Positions 33,986 to 45,256 of a stretch of DNA of 64,000 nt are shown piece after piece (the first letter of the stretch is position 1; the number at the start of each line of letters is the position of its first letter). The stretch covers positions 5,954,001-6,018,000 of the forward strand of contig NC_088321.1 in the NCBI RefSeq assembly GCF_910592395.1. The letters run 5' to 3'. Source of the DNA: Lineus longissimus. Lineage: Eukaryota; Nemertea; Pilidiophora; Heteronemertea; Lineidae. The position numbers and the translations under genes were made by a program. Below the pieces are notes generated by a model. That model did no database searches. It saw only the letters and a program-made list of their open reading frames with translations, and was not told the DNA's origin.

Positions 33986-34799
33986 AAGCAATCTTACGGA
34001 CCAAACCGCTACCGTAGTCGTTTCAATGTTCAACGTTCAGCCCTTCGATTCAAATTTACCGCCTGAAAACTGAGAAGGCGGTACCGCACTCATGGAAATC
34101 AATGACGCAATACTCTATAAGACCACGTCGAAATTATCCTCAAAAATAAGAAATAAATTGCAATAACGATATAAAACGCGCATACATGGATTTTGGCGAA
34201 AAACGCCAGGTTTGTCAATCACGTCCTATTTTACAATTCGGCATTTTCAAAGGGAAAGGTTCTAATTCATGAAGTGAATATACTCTCAACAATGTGAGCA
34301 TATTTTCGTCATTCCCGCATAACTGTTCAACAGTCAACGTCCAACGACAATCCCACTCGACAAATGGTAATATCAATTCATGTCAAATACCTTGACAACA
34401 TTTTATTTAATTTTAAAAGAAGTTATCGAGTAAACGGACATCATCCAAAATATCCACGAAATAAACGGACAAATGACCACAAAAATACCTTTTCTCAAAA
34501 AACTAGCGATTTATACCAAATAAATCTGACGGGAAACAGAAGAACTACGGCCGAAGCCGAGCTTTCAGGAATGTTCGTGATGTGCATTTGGATCTTCTAC
34601 TGAATTATACCCATTACCCACAGTGTACGAATCGAAAGCGTGGAATTCTCTGCAGAAAACGTGGGTTGCACGTCATGTGAAAGCGTTCAGTTGGATCAGC
34701 ATATAAAATATCCGGACGAAAAAGTCTGAACACGATTCATGAGCCACTGACCTCCGCAGCGCACTGTATACCAACGCCAACATAGTACTCTAATTTCTT
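33986..34799. other. Non-coding stretch
   Basis: Nothing recognised apart from short frames without domains. Confidence 0.4.
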
Positions 34800-36020
34800 G
34801 GGTATATCTGTTTCTGTTTCTGTTTCCGCTAACAGAGGAGTAACGGCGCTGGCTGCTGCTCGGGCTCTCCTCCCTCTATGATGCCTCTCAAAGTTCCTGC
34901 GGTTAGGACGCCTAGCTCACGTTGGTTAAATAACCACTTGTCCCGTCCTCTTTCGTGTCTCCTCCGTCCGTCTCCATACGTCTATCCTCTCTCGACGAGT
35001 CGCTCTGTCGACCAGTAGGTGGTGGCTTCAGCTATCTCTTCCTCAATGAGGAGCGATTCCACGGTGGCAATGACGTCCGCCGGTGTCCGCGTTAGTTCGC
35101 CGAAGGTTTCTGCCATCCCTGCGAGCTTGTCGGCCCTCTCGTTATACTTAATTCCAGCGTGACCTGGGATGTAGGTTACCGTAATCGCAGCAGAGATGTT
35201 GTCCAGGCAGTCCTTCCATTCGACTTGTACTTGGCCCTTTTCCACGCGGCTGACCAGGCTCAGGGGGTCAGTGAGGGTCGCAACCTTCTCACCAGGAGTA
35301 GAGTTGCGCTTCAGCCATACGAGAGCGTCACCGAATGCCTCACACTCCGATCGATAGCTGCTGGAACGTCCCGCCCTGGCAGTGGACCACTCGAAGTGTA
35401 GCTTATTGTCCCTCCAGACAGATCCAGCCCAGGCAGTGGTAGTGCCCCTCACGGAGCCGTCTGTGGCAATGATGGTCGTGAAGCCTTCCTCCTCTAGCCA
35501 TGCCCTGACAAGACTCTGGTTGCAGTCACCAGTACTGTCGCGCCAACTCCTGTCACCAATCTTCATCACGCTGAGGTTGTTGCCTCTGTAGTCTGTCCAG
35601 TTGATGAAATGTTGCATCATGAGGTCTGAGGCTGCACTCTTTTCGTTGCGCTTTATAACAGATGTCGCAAGCCGGTGGTTTTACGTCCATGTGAACAGTG
35701 ATGGCTCAGTCACTGCTCGAGACGGGCCGGGGAAAACCTAACTGGCCTGGGGCTGCCAAGCTAAAGCGGGCGGTATTTCCCATGGGGTAAAGGCCCCTCC
35801 CACTGTCATACCCTGAGCATGGCCCACCCCCGAGACGGCCATTAGGGGCAGTTATAACCCGATCTACAAGGACCGCTGCTTCTCACGTGTAGCCAGGGCG
35901 GGCAGCTCACGCCCTTGATAGGTGTTAGCTGGCCAGTGGGAGGAAGAACCCCTCATGTGCCCTTAGCCGTTGAAGTAGTCAAGTACTTTCATCCGCTGTT
36001 GGATGCTAACGGTTTATCAT
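34800..36020 (-). mobile_element. Non-LTR deletion derivative: leader, RNase H and tail
   Basis: Read on the minus strand. A GC-rich leader (about 36020-35690) is followed by a short ATG frame (35690) with CDICYKAQRKEC. It then leads almost at once into an intact RNase H frame and ends in a (GAAACA)n simple tail (34826-34809). In full I/ingi-type elements several kilobases of endonuclease and RT lie between the leader and RNase H. They are missing here, so this is an internally deleted copy, comparable in design to trypanosome RIME versus ingi. Exact ends and target duplication were not found. Confidence 0.6.
34982..35620 (-). CDS. RNase H domain of an I/ingi-type non-LTR retrotransposon
   Basis: A 212-residue uninterrupted frame. 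All ribonuclease HI catalytic residues are visible in order: D54 in IATDGSV, E92 in RSECEAF, D118 in TLTDPLS, and D164 in NERADKLAG, with the supporting H154 in YIPGHAGIKYN. RNase H removes RNA from RNA-DNA hybrids during reverse transcription and is found at the C-terminus of ORF2 in the I, R1-like and ingi groups. The RT domain normally preceding it is absent. After the stop, the text NQRELGVLTAGTLRGI in another frame resembles the usual ORF2 C-terminal tail, so the original stop was probably further on. Intact catalytic residues suggest limited age or continued use. Confidence 0.75.
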   Translation of the reverse strand: MMQHFINWTDYRGNNLSVMKIGDRSWRDSTGDCNQSLVRAWLEEEGFTTIIATDGSVRGTTTAWAGSVWRDNKLHFEWSTARAGRSSSYRSECEAFGDALVWLKRNSTPGEKVATLTDPLSLVSRVEKGQVQVEWKDCLDNISAAITVTYIPGHAGIKYNERADKLAGMAETFGELTRTPADVIATVESLLIEEEIAEATTYWSTERLVERG

Positions 36021-36790
36021 CAGGTAGATTTTATAATACCAGCTTGAATTTCTCAAAATGCCTTTAATTTGTGATTGTGCGCAGTGGCACAAATGAGTTG
36101 TAAAGTATAGAATGATGCAAACGCCGTGGTTTCATAAAATCAACTGAAATATATTTATAACTTAGAAAACAAGCATAAAGGTTTACAGGTTATTAAAAGA
36201 TAAAGAAGCCTGATTGGCTAATGGTGATCGTAAAGTAGGAAGCTAAGTAGCTTTCAATCATGGGATGTGCGAGTTCCGGTCGCCACAGTGATCTCGAATA
36301 TAAAATTCTATAGATATTGATGGTGGAATATCAAATTTGAATAAGTATTAAGTCAAAGCATTGAAAATTGACAAACTAAATACGTTTAAAGTCTGGTTCA
36401 TCAGCAGGCTATTTTTCTTAACATGTTTGATTATATTCCAATTTTAGCTCTTAGATAGTAGAAAAACGCGTGAGTGCACGCTGAGATCCGAGTTCGTGTC
36501 ACCCCGCTATAAAGACGCAACGTCATTTCCATTTATCGTCACAGTTGCGGGGTAATCAAGCGCCATCAGCGTGACGTCGGACAAATCTATATCAGCAGCA
36601 GGACGTCAAAGGGTAGATCCTAACTCAGGAAACGCCTTACTAGTGCATCGTTCCGATTGGGAATATTCCGCTAGCCATTTTATTTCGTCAGTCACCAGTA
36701 ATTTTTTTAAATTATGCGGTGACCTATTAGGCATATGGCATATTCGAAGAATGTTAAAGATTTTGATAAGTATAGGTAATAAACTTGGTA
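36021..36790. other. Non-coding stretch
   Basis: Nothing recognised. Confidence 0.4.
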
Positions 36791-36965
36791 CAGTAGAACC
36801 TCTCTTAACGGACACCTCTCTATTACGGACAACCTCTCCATTCAGTACACTAGCTTGGTCCCAAATTGGTTGTTTCCATTCAATTTTACCTCTAATCAGG
36901 ACACCTCTCTATTAAGGGCAGCACTTGTCAGTCCCGAGGGTGTCCTTAATAGAGAGGTTCTATTG
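36791..36965. mobile_element. Pogo/Tigger-type MITE (175 bp)
   Basis: Starts CAGTAGAACCTCTCTTAACG and ends with an inverted match (AATAGAGAGGTTCTATTG), flanked by TA on both sides (36789-36790 and 36966-36967). The CAGTAGAACCTCT terminus and TA target are typical of pogo-family elements. The interior repeats the 'ggacacctctctatta' motif. No coding capacity. Confidence 0.8.
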
Positions 36966-38293
36966 TATTTAACGAATAAAGGTTTTGTAGTACCACGTCA
37001 CACTGTATCTCTTATTCACGTCACAATGCTGCCTCTTCCGAATTCTTGGCCGGTATAAAATATGTGAAGTTTGGGCGGGGGTGGGGGTTGGGGCATTTAC
37101 CTGCCCTTTCAACTTTCTCAGAATAAACTGACAAAGTGGGGTCCCCCCGCCATTCCAGAGGATAACATTAACACTATCAGGAACAAATCCATATGATGGA
37201 GATTGGGTAATTTTCAAGTTCAAGCCTGGGATTAGATAACCCCACATAATGGGAAGGCCCAAAATACCATTCATGTCAGCCCAAAATACACAGTTGAAGA
37301 AATGGAAAGTGTGATTATACCATCATAATTTATCAAAAGAATCAGTTAATTGTGTTTGTACAAATAAATATGAAAGTACAATACAAATGTATGTGTTCCT
37401 CACATAGCAAACTTCTCAACTCCGAAATTCCTTTCGGTTTTACCTCGCATTATCAGTATATGCACCAATCATACATGTTATGCTGCCAAATACGTCAAAA
37501 TCACTATTAAACATGGTTTAATTATAAAAAGTAGTTGATTTTACCTTCAGTCATACAGGATTTGGCACTTTTGTGCCGAATTTATAAGTTTTTAAGAAAT
37601 GACTGCTGACTGGCGAAATAAAATGACTGGCGGAATATCCACACTTTATCGTTCCACATGGAAATGCATGGAGAGCTAACTCGGGTCATATCGGAGTCAA
37701 CTTCGGAAAGCGCGATAATTCAGCCAGATTTTGAATTTTCCCTTTTTTGTGCAACTTGTTGATGAAAACTACTAAAGTACTTAATGTTGAATAGGAGGTG
37801 ACTGGGCAGCCGACAGCTGGGTAATATTGCATGCCCTTGATAATGCCAATGGTCCTTCAAATGTATTTAGAGACCAATTTGACGATATATAAAGCCAAAG
37901 AAATTAGAGTTGGTGTTGATAATTTTTACAGATACAACTACCAATAGTGTGTCAATTATATTTGCATTACTGTATTTTAAGTGAAAGCCTAACCGATACA
38001 GTGCGGAGGCCAATGATTTCGTCCCAATATTTTATTACTGATCTCTGGGCGCTCTCACTCCAAATGCATCATATGGTGTCAGTAGAGAATGTCTCGCTTT
38101 CGCGTTGTACACTGGGGTAATGGGTACATGTTTATTCAATAAAAAGTCCTGTCACCTTTAACAGAATCTAAATTCAAGGAGCACTTTTAAGTTAGCACGT
38201 GATAAAATAACACATTTAACAGGGACCGTATTAATAATACCGTATGTTCCCCTTTTAAGAAATCCTATCCGTTGCCTAGATTTAAATAACGTA
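36966..38293. other. Non-coding stretch
   Basis: A G-rich patch (GGGCGGGGGTGGGGGTTGGGG) near 37073-37095 may form a G-quadruplex. No gene supported. Confidence 0.45.
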
Positions 38294-38412
38294 GAATGGG
38301 GTAATAGTAGCCCCGGTTTAATTGTAGCCCCTGCCTATGATTTTGACTGATATCCCCATGCATCAAACAATGCAGGGGCTACAAATAAACCGGGGCTGCA
38401 AATACCCCATTC
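38294..38412. mobile_element. Short foldback element (119 bp)
   Basis: Arms containing GAATGGGGTA, TAGCCCCGGTTTA and GTAGCCCCTGC are repeated inverted on the right (GCAGGGGCTAC, TAAACCGGGGCT, TACCCCATTC), leaving a loop of about 30 bp. TA dinucleotides flank the ends. Confidence 0.7.
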
Positions 38413-38449
38413 TACCAGAACTCGAGCTAAATGAGCGAGAACAATCTTG

Positions 38450-38654
38450 TGTTATCAAGCATACGCAGCGCCATCTGCTATAAGCACCATGAACTTTAAG
38501 CATCACTTGGCATTAATCAGCCATCTCGAGTTCAGATCCAGCTAATAATATACAAAGTAGTAAACTCTGAGTGTGTGTACTACATGTATCCAAGATAAAC
38601 TAATACAATAATCAGCCTCCTTAGTTAATATAAGATCGACCAAGGAATACAACA
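38450..38654 (+). repeat. 5' LTR of family B
   Basis: Starts TGTTATCAAGCATACGCAGC (or two bases earlier) and ends AATACAACA. It matches the outer and inner pieces of the 3' LTR (43624-43700, 44300-44333 and 45168-45256). Confidence 0.75.
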
Positions 38655-38669
38655 TGGTGTCATCAGAAG
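38655..38669 (+). promoter_or_regulatory. Primer binding site of family B
   Basis: TGGTGTCATCAGAAG directly follows the LTR. The TGG start and position fit priming by a tRNA 3' end. Confidence 0.5.
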
Positions 38670-40121
38670 TCATGGCAGGATTATATGAACAGTCAAAGTT
38701 ACATGAACAACTTTATTTCGGATGGAAAAGTAGTGATCTTTTCAATGGCCGATATTAATGGTCAGTGATCTGGATATGATAAGTAGCAAGAACGGCTTCC
38801 AACCTACAGATCTAAGACTCTCGTAACAGTGTGATGTGCAACGGTCGGGCAGCAACATCTTTATAAACTCTATGATTGAAAACATGATACATGTACATTG
38901 TTTTATCGTGTCCAGAACATTACAAGTGTTCCAGAAGAGATTCCGGCTATTTCCGACTCACATTTTAGAATAACCGGTCAAACCATTTCAAACGAACCAA
39001 TCAGCACGCAGCCTTGGAGGGTGGCGTATCACATATCGTAGTCATTAGTGCACAGTTAGAGAAGTCTATAGAGGATATACTTCAATAGCATTTCAAAAAG
39101 ACATTTTACAGACACAAACAGAAAATCTTGATACCGAGATCCGGCCGATGTTCAGGACCATCTAATCGACCAAATTGGCAAGGTCATAGTACACACTAGC
39201 GTCAGGCGGAAACTGACTGCGAAGGTTGTCCCGCAAAGGACCAGGAGTGTAAAAAATGCGGCAAACTTGGTCACTGGGGCAAAGTTTGCCTTCACAACCG
39301 TGATCGTGAACACAGGCCCACTAATAACGCTACAGGACGAGGCAGAGGGAGAGGCAGAGGCCATGGTCATAGGAGCCAGACTCAACATCAAAACAAAGGA
39401 CGCGGAGTACACGCCGATTATCAACACGCTGGTTTTTTCCTCTGAATTCGAAGGATTATCGTTTAGCGCAGTAGCTCTAGTCTTTTGAAACAAACACTCT
39501 CACGCAAATCAGCCCGCAAAAAAAATTCAGCATACGCCGCATTAACATTCAACCACATCCCGGAAAACATATAAAACTTCGCGGAAAAGCCGTCACCGGC
39601 GCGCAAGGAAACGTGATGCCGCTGAGGACATAGAATAATATGTACCCAGAGAAAGTTAATCGCGAGGGAAAACCTATTAACACTACGCCATCGAACATAA
39701 AGCTAATTGCATACAATAGTACCGAAATTCCCCAGTATGGCACTATCACAATGCCATGCCGATATCAAGGCACAGAAAGGACACAACCTTTTTAATAGCG
39801 GGCACCAGTGGTCTCGTTATTTTCGAGATCGGTCTACCAACATGCGTCTCACATTGATTAGTTCAACTCAACTGTGAAGTAAAGTTAGTGCCCAGGACAC
39901 AGCATATCCGAAAATTACTCTTCGAAAGTACTTCGTGAACTATACCCCGACTGCTTAGTGGACCTGGGAAAAATCAGGTAAACACAAGATTACGTCAAAA
40001 AAAGGACTGCTTGTCAGTCATTCACGCTACGTAAACCTCTTGCCGAATTAAAGCGTATGATTCAAATGGAAGTCATCAAGCCCATCAATGAAGCCACAGA
40101 TTGGGGATCCAGTATCGCTTA

Positions 40122-40881
40122 AGCCTGCACCACACGGTGAAAATTTGCGTGATGCAAGTGACACGCGTGCATGTTGCGACAGGCAAATTCTCACTGTGTG
40201 GGGTCGTTTTTTGCTGCGTATCTTCCCTCGCGAGTCGAGACGCAGCCGATCTAGCATGTTTGATATTTTCTCGACACGCGAGGAAGTTAATCACCGTGTG
40301 GGGGCTACCTGCAGCAATGTTGCGCGAGTTCGACGAATCACAACAAGCAGATCGGTCACATGATTTATAGGTCAGTCACATGATACCAAAATGGCAGCTC
40401 CCATTGAGTCGACAGCAATTCAGCAATTAGATTTGCATAGGCCCCCTTATCCTCTCTTCTCTGAATCCATGGCCTTGTCCAAAGACTACGGTCCACGCGG
40501 CGCCGCCTCCGCCGCCGCCTCCGACGGAGTAACAGCAGGAGAATAAGGGCAATTTGGTCTTCTTGGTCCATAATACTTCTCATAGGATTTGACAGTTCCC
40601 GGGCGCTGCCATTTTGGTATCATGTGACTGACCTATAAATCATGTGACCGATCTGCTTGTTGTGATTCGTCGAACTCGCGCAACATTGCTGCAGGTAGCC
40701 CCCACACGGTGATTAACTTCCTCGCGTGTCGAGAAAATATCAAACATGCTAGATCGGCTGCGTCTCGACTCGCGAGGGAAGATACGCAGCAAAAAACGAC
40801 CCCACACAGTGAGAATTTGCCTGTCGCAACATGCACGCGTGTCACTTGCATCACGCAAATTTTCACCGTGTGGTGCAGGCT
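40122..40881. mobile_element. PIF/Harbinger MITE with 277-bp identical inverted arms
   Basis: Arms 40122-40398 and 40605-40881 are perfect reverse complements as far as I can read, starting AGCCTGCACCACACGG. The 3-bp target TTA is duplicated (40119-40121 and 40882-40884), the TWA target of PIF/Harbinger. The 206-bp middle contains the first codons of a Harbinger nuclease on the minus strand, so the element is an internal-deletion derivative. It interrupts the family-B RT precisely between two codons' worth of conserved text. Confidence 0.88.
40399..40571 (-). pseudogene. 5' remnant of a Harbinger transposase (HARBI1-like) gene
   Basis: From the ATG at 40571 the minus strand reads MDQEDQIALILLLLL, then a run of ten arginines, then LWTRPWIQRREDKGAYANL. 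The Arg run followed by 'W(V/T)RPWxxRRxxxGAYxxL' is the usual N-terminus of PIF/Harbinger nucleases. The DDE core is deleted, and the frame runs on into the left arm of the MITE. It explains the CCGCCT-rich patch at 40500-40528. Confidence 0.75.
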
Positions 40882-43610
40882 TTACAAGCCAGACGGATCG
40901 CTCAGGATATGTCTCGACCCCAAAGATTTAAACAAACATCTGATCGAAGCGACGCATGCATCAAACGTCGACCCTCGAAGAACTACATTGTATACATATC
41001 ATTTCGCCGGCGCGAAATTCTTCAGCAAACTCTACGCAAAATCAGGATATTGGTCAACTGAACTGGATGAGGAAAGCCAAGCGGCGTTAACAACGTTCAG
41101 TAGCCCTTTGGGCGCCACTGTTTTCGCCGTCTGCCATTCGGTCTAAGCATCTCGTAGTACCTGTTCCAGCGTAGGATGGATGAGATCCTGGAGGGATTAG
41201 AAGGAGTAGTATCTATCGCTGATGATATTATCATATATGGGACGACTGAGGAGGAACACGATAGGAACCTTCACAAGCTGATGCTACGTGCGCGTGAAAA
41301 AAAAGACTAATTTTCAATTACGTAAAATCAACCCGAAATCACGCCGTTTTTCGGAAACTTATACGGCCGAGATGGTGTAGGCCCTGGAAAGGTACAAGCA
41401 ATTAACGAGCTAGCGACCCCAATCAGTGTCAAGACACTAGTCTTTCCTTGGTATGGTAACATACATAGCTACCAAAACTCAGTGAGTTAAACGGCACCAC
41501 TCAGAATACTATTGCAAAAGGACGTTGATTTCCAATGGAATCTCGAACAGCAATCCGCATCATCAGATCTGCAAAACTGCAACCGGGCACTCAGTTATTT
41601 TAACCCGAAATTACAGACAGTCATTCAGGTCGACGCAGGCCTCTACGTGTCCGGAAAATAATTCATGATTGTATCAGATCACCGCCCGCTTGAAATGATC
41701 TGCTAAAATAATCAGACAGCTGCACACACACGATAAAAAAGATGCTATTGCGCCTGCAGAGACACGATTACGACATAACATACGTACCAGGGTGCGAAAT
41801 GATACTACCTGACAGCTTGTCTCGCCTTCCGAAAACGAAACCAGATCCAGAGATAAATTTAAACGTGAAAGTCTGCCTGGTACAGTTTAGTGAATCTAAA
41901 CTGATCACCCTCAAAAAGGAAACCGGAAAAGAAGAAAAATGAGTGCCGCTTTGACCACTAATCGTCCGTGGATTCCCCGCCTGGCAAAAGGATATAGCGC
42001 CGAACCTTAAGACGCGACAGAGGATAGCCTAATCCTAAAGGGACCACAAATCGTAATCCCCGACGCACTTCGATCAGACTATCTCAAAGCAATCCATTAA
42101 AGCCACCAAGGCATCACCATAGGCCAACAACGAGCCCGAAGCGCCAAGTACTGGCCAGGAATACATCGTGACATTGAGAACATTGCAAAATACTGCATTC
42201 CGTGTTAAACACATCAGGCGGCACAATCAAAGGAACCGCTTGATCCGATTATACCAAATGTCCCGAATATACCAATGCACACGATTGGGACGGACTACGT
42301 ACATTACGCTAACAAGGATTACCCAGTAATATCCGATTATTACTCCAAGTTCCCATTTGTCGAGGAAATAAAGGACACTTCAAGCAAAGTAACAATAATC
42401 GTGAATGAGAAAATGTTTGCAACGTTTGGTATCCCAAACACCATAATCTCAGACAACGGTGGACCCGTCATTGGCGGACGTTACCAAACAATGGTCATCA
42501 AACTCGGCATAAACCACGAGACCAGCTCCCCAAACAATCCAAGTCGCATGGCTTCATTGAAAACAAGATAAATTTCGCTGAGAAAATGATTGAGAAAATT
42601 GCGAATTTGAAAACATCACTACTGGCGCACCACACAACGCTCTAAGGCCCGAAATTGCCTTCGGCAGCCGTAGTGATGTTCAAAAGGAAAATATCCAACA
42701 GTCTGCCAACTCATATCCGATCAAAAGAAACAGAGGCCGAAATCAAAAGTAGGCAGCAGTCACAAAACAAAAACCACAGCTTGGTACAATCAGGACGGTA
42801 AGGAGCTACCAGAACAGTCCCTGCAACAGCCGATTTTCTATCCCGACGAGGCCAAGCGCACTTGGTCACCAGGTTGGTCATTGTTGGTATTGGCCCAAAA
42901 CCTAGGTCATAATTATGCCATCACCTGCAGCATCAATGGTAGATTACGCCGGAACGGGAGCCTTCCAAGGCCAAGCCATGTAACCTTCGATCTTCCAGCA
43001 GACAACAACAAATTCGATGCATACGAACCAAATATGCACTCCCACAACAAGACAGAGCAGAGCAGGCCTAACGTACCTGAGTTGGGTGTGGTCATACCTC
43101 AAACACCTGCCAGCCCAGAAAAGAACGTGCCAATTCCTGCAGCAGCAGGAAACAATGCGCAAGAACCAACAAAACCCGCCGATCGCAACGTGAAAGGCGA
43201 CCTCCAAATTGGATGGACGATTTCCAAATTGGATAAACGATTATGTCAGGTGACGTGCTGGTCCCCTCTCCCTGTATTTTCTTTGCTTATGTTTAATTAG
43301 TCTTAGAGGCATATAAAAATTCAGAACTGTGTTGATGAACTCATGAACTCCAAGAACATCCTGGTAAAAGCTCAACTTGCCGCCAGAACACTGTGACAAA
43401 TAAATGGACAGTTTACAGTCAAATCGCTCAGGTACCGTCACTTACAGTGAAGTCAGAAATTCAAAACGACGATCATTGAGATGATAATATCATGTCACAA
43501 CTAAACCTTTTTTTAAAATATGCATTGAGCATTGTAATTTTTGGTAAAAAATTTAAAAACAATGCACTGGTACAAATTTTCTTGTCTGCCGTCATTATAA
43601 AATCATTCTT

Positions 43611-43623
43611 AATGAAGGGGATT
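43611..43623 (+). promoter_or_regulatory. Polypurine tract of family B
   Basis: ATGAAGGGGATT lies directly before the 3' LTR start TGGTATC. Confidence 0.5.
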
Positions 43624-43704
43624 TGGTATCATCAATCATACGCAGCGCCATCTGCTATAAGCACCATTAAACTGTAAAGCATCACTTGTATTAATTAGCC
43701 ATAT

Positions 43705-44291
43705 TGCGACGATATTTGGAATTGGGTACCCAATCTAGTATTTTTATTCTGTGTTCTTCCATGGCTGTCAGTAAACCCAGACACCCAGGATCGTTAGTTG
43801 AGTTTCAACACCTTTCTTCTTAATTGATCTCTTCTATTATTTTATTATCTCTATCTGTTAAGATGTTTGATCCCTTTTGTAAGCTGCTGCCCTAAACCCT
43901 GTCTGGTAATCTTGTATTGATACAGCTGTGTGCTGATTGGTTGTTTCCTTAATTACCGAGTGTTAGTTGGTTCAGAGCCTGATATTTGGGCTGGGCTATT
44001 TACCCATCAGGGGTGAGGGTAATTTAGATGTTTTGAGCAAGTCCTGGCAGATCCAGAAATCAACTCGTGAAAGGTCTGTTATCCTCACTCTGTAGCTAAA
44101 CAAGATACTCTCTTGAAAAGCGCCAGATTCTTTAGCCCTGTGATGTTTCGGTGTTGTTTGTAAATGAGAAGTTTTGGTGACGTGAGTGATAAATAATGTG
44201 AGTAGATATTTTAGTTGGTTTAGTCTTTGGGTTCGAGTTCAGAGTTGCGACGTTTACGGTGACTAACTATATAAGCCCCTTTACCGCTACA
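43705..44291 (+). repeat. Family-A solo LTR inside the family-B 3' LTR
   Basis: Starts TGCGACGATATTTGGAATTG and ends CCGCTACA, sharing blocks such as AACCCAGACACCCAGGATCG and AGTCCTGGCAGATCCA with the LTRs at 2045 and 7073. The 4-bp target ATAT is duplicated (43701-43704 and 44292-44295). It lacks the first 170 bp present in the other family-A LTRs and carries a single copy of the 61-bp segment. A solo LTR normally results from recombination between two LTRs. Confidence 0.85.
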
Positions 44292-44337
44292 ATATAAAGG
44301 CTCAACTCTCTCCCGAGGTCAGATTCAGCTAAAATGC

Positions 44338-45167
44338 ACAATTGGTGATTTCAAAGTCAGTTTTGCATTTAACAATGACCTTTAGTGTTAGAGTTATTGT
44401 TAGTCTATAGTCGTTAATCTTGGAGTCTGATTAAAAAATTATTACTATGTGTTTAATAGCTTACGCTAAAACTTGATTTTATCATATCCAAGTGAAACAC
44501 TTACACTTATCCTTTCTAAAACACTGGATTTGAAATCTGGTTATGAGTTAGTTTCAACGCCTAGATTTAGTGTCATCCCACTTCAAAATAAATCGTAGTG
44601 TTAAATTAACACCCAGGAATGTGGTTTTAATCCCAGCTTGGTGTTACAGTCTCAGAGGAAGTAGTGCATTGTGTACTACCACAAACACAAATGCCTTAGG
44701 CATTATCACCAACCACAATTCAAAGTTGGTGCTAGAATCAAGCAGCAAAGATGATATTTGTTCCTTTCCAAGAAGATGGAGCTGGCGTTTTGAATTATGA
44801 TGGTAATCGACAGCGGAAGAGACCTACCCATGTATGACGGGCAGCGGCGTCAACCGAAGAAATTCTGCCCGATGCAACATCGAAAAAGGCAACAACCACA
44901 ACGAACCCAAAATCTCTTAGCAAAACACTAGAAAAGCACATGTTTCTTATTATCAGTGTTTTTATCTTGGTTTTAGTTTTATGTTAGTTTTACCAGAGAT
45001 TACACCTGTCCTTAATTAGTTTAAAAACTATTTTGAAACGGAATTAAGACTAACACCTATTGTTACACTCACACTCAGCATGATTTCATGGTGTAATCAA
45101 TGGTTTTTGAGTGTAAGATGTGGTGTTTAAACCACATCTTAAAACTGACTTAGAAATCGCCCAATGT
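44338..45167. mobile_element. Non-autonomous DNA element in the family-B LTR
   Basis: The left end (ACAATTGGTGATTTC then AAGTCAGTTTT) and right end (AAAACTGACTT then AGAAATCGCCCAATGT) are inverted matches over about 27 bp. Sequences on both sides continue the family-B LTR. The interior is rich in TTAGTGTTA and TTAACAC motifs, with no transposase frame. The target duplication is unclear. Confidence 0.55.
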
Positions 45168-45256
45168 AGTCAACTCTTAGTGTGTGTATTATTAAAGATC
45201 AATTATACAATAACCATCCCCCTCATTTCATATAAGATCGACAAAAGAATACAACA

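Larger units (their letters stand above)
39130..43210 (+). pseudogene. Family-B gag-pol relic
   Basis: In order: a CCHC zinc knuckle at 39248-39289 (spacing C-2-C-4-H-4-C) followed by a Gly-Arg-rich stretch; a retropepsin at about 39570-39780, where the active-site box reads VTGAQGNVMPL, so the catalytic Asp is Val; an RT N-terminus with LAELKRMIQMEVIKP (about 40040); after the MITE, RT text KPDGSLRICLDPKDLNK (40885-); and the catalytic box SIADDIIIYG (about 41212-41241), both Asp kept. Then come an RNase H end with LRLQRHDYDITYVPG and ILPDSLSRL (41745-41835), and an integrase core with IGTDYVHY and TIISDNGGP (42280-42470). Order and motifs fit the Mag/SURL group. Confidence 0.8.
38450..45256 (+). 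mobile_element. Family-B Ty3/gypsy element (Mag/SURL-like), heavily nested
   Basis: A 205-bp 5' LTR, a primer site starting TGGTGTC, a decayed gag-pol order (zinc knuckle, protease, RT, RNase H, integrase), a purine tract and a 3' LTR that has itself been split by two later insertions. A third insertion, a Harbinger MITE, sits in RT. Numerous stops and frameshifts and a lost protease Asp show long inactivity. No clean target duplication was found at the outer ends. Confidence 0.8.
43624..45256 (+). repeat. 3' LTR of family B, split by two insertions
   Basis: LTR text is present at 43624-43700, about 44296-44335 and 45168-45256, matching 38450-38654 in order. A family-A solo LTR and an 830-bp DNA element separate the three parts. 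Confidence 0.7.

Noticed and set aside
34982-36020. Host RNase H gene
   Set aside because: Leader, tail and flanking ORF2-like C-terminus show it belongs to a non-LTR element.
40048-40866. Several pairs of near-identical frames on opposite strands
   Set aside because: They arise from the perfect inverted arms of the Harbinger MITE; only the short nuclease start in the loop is meaningful.
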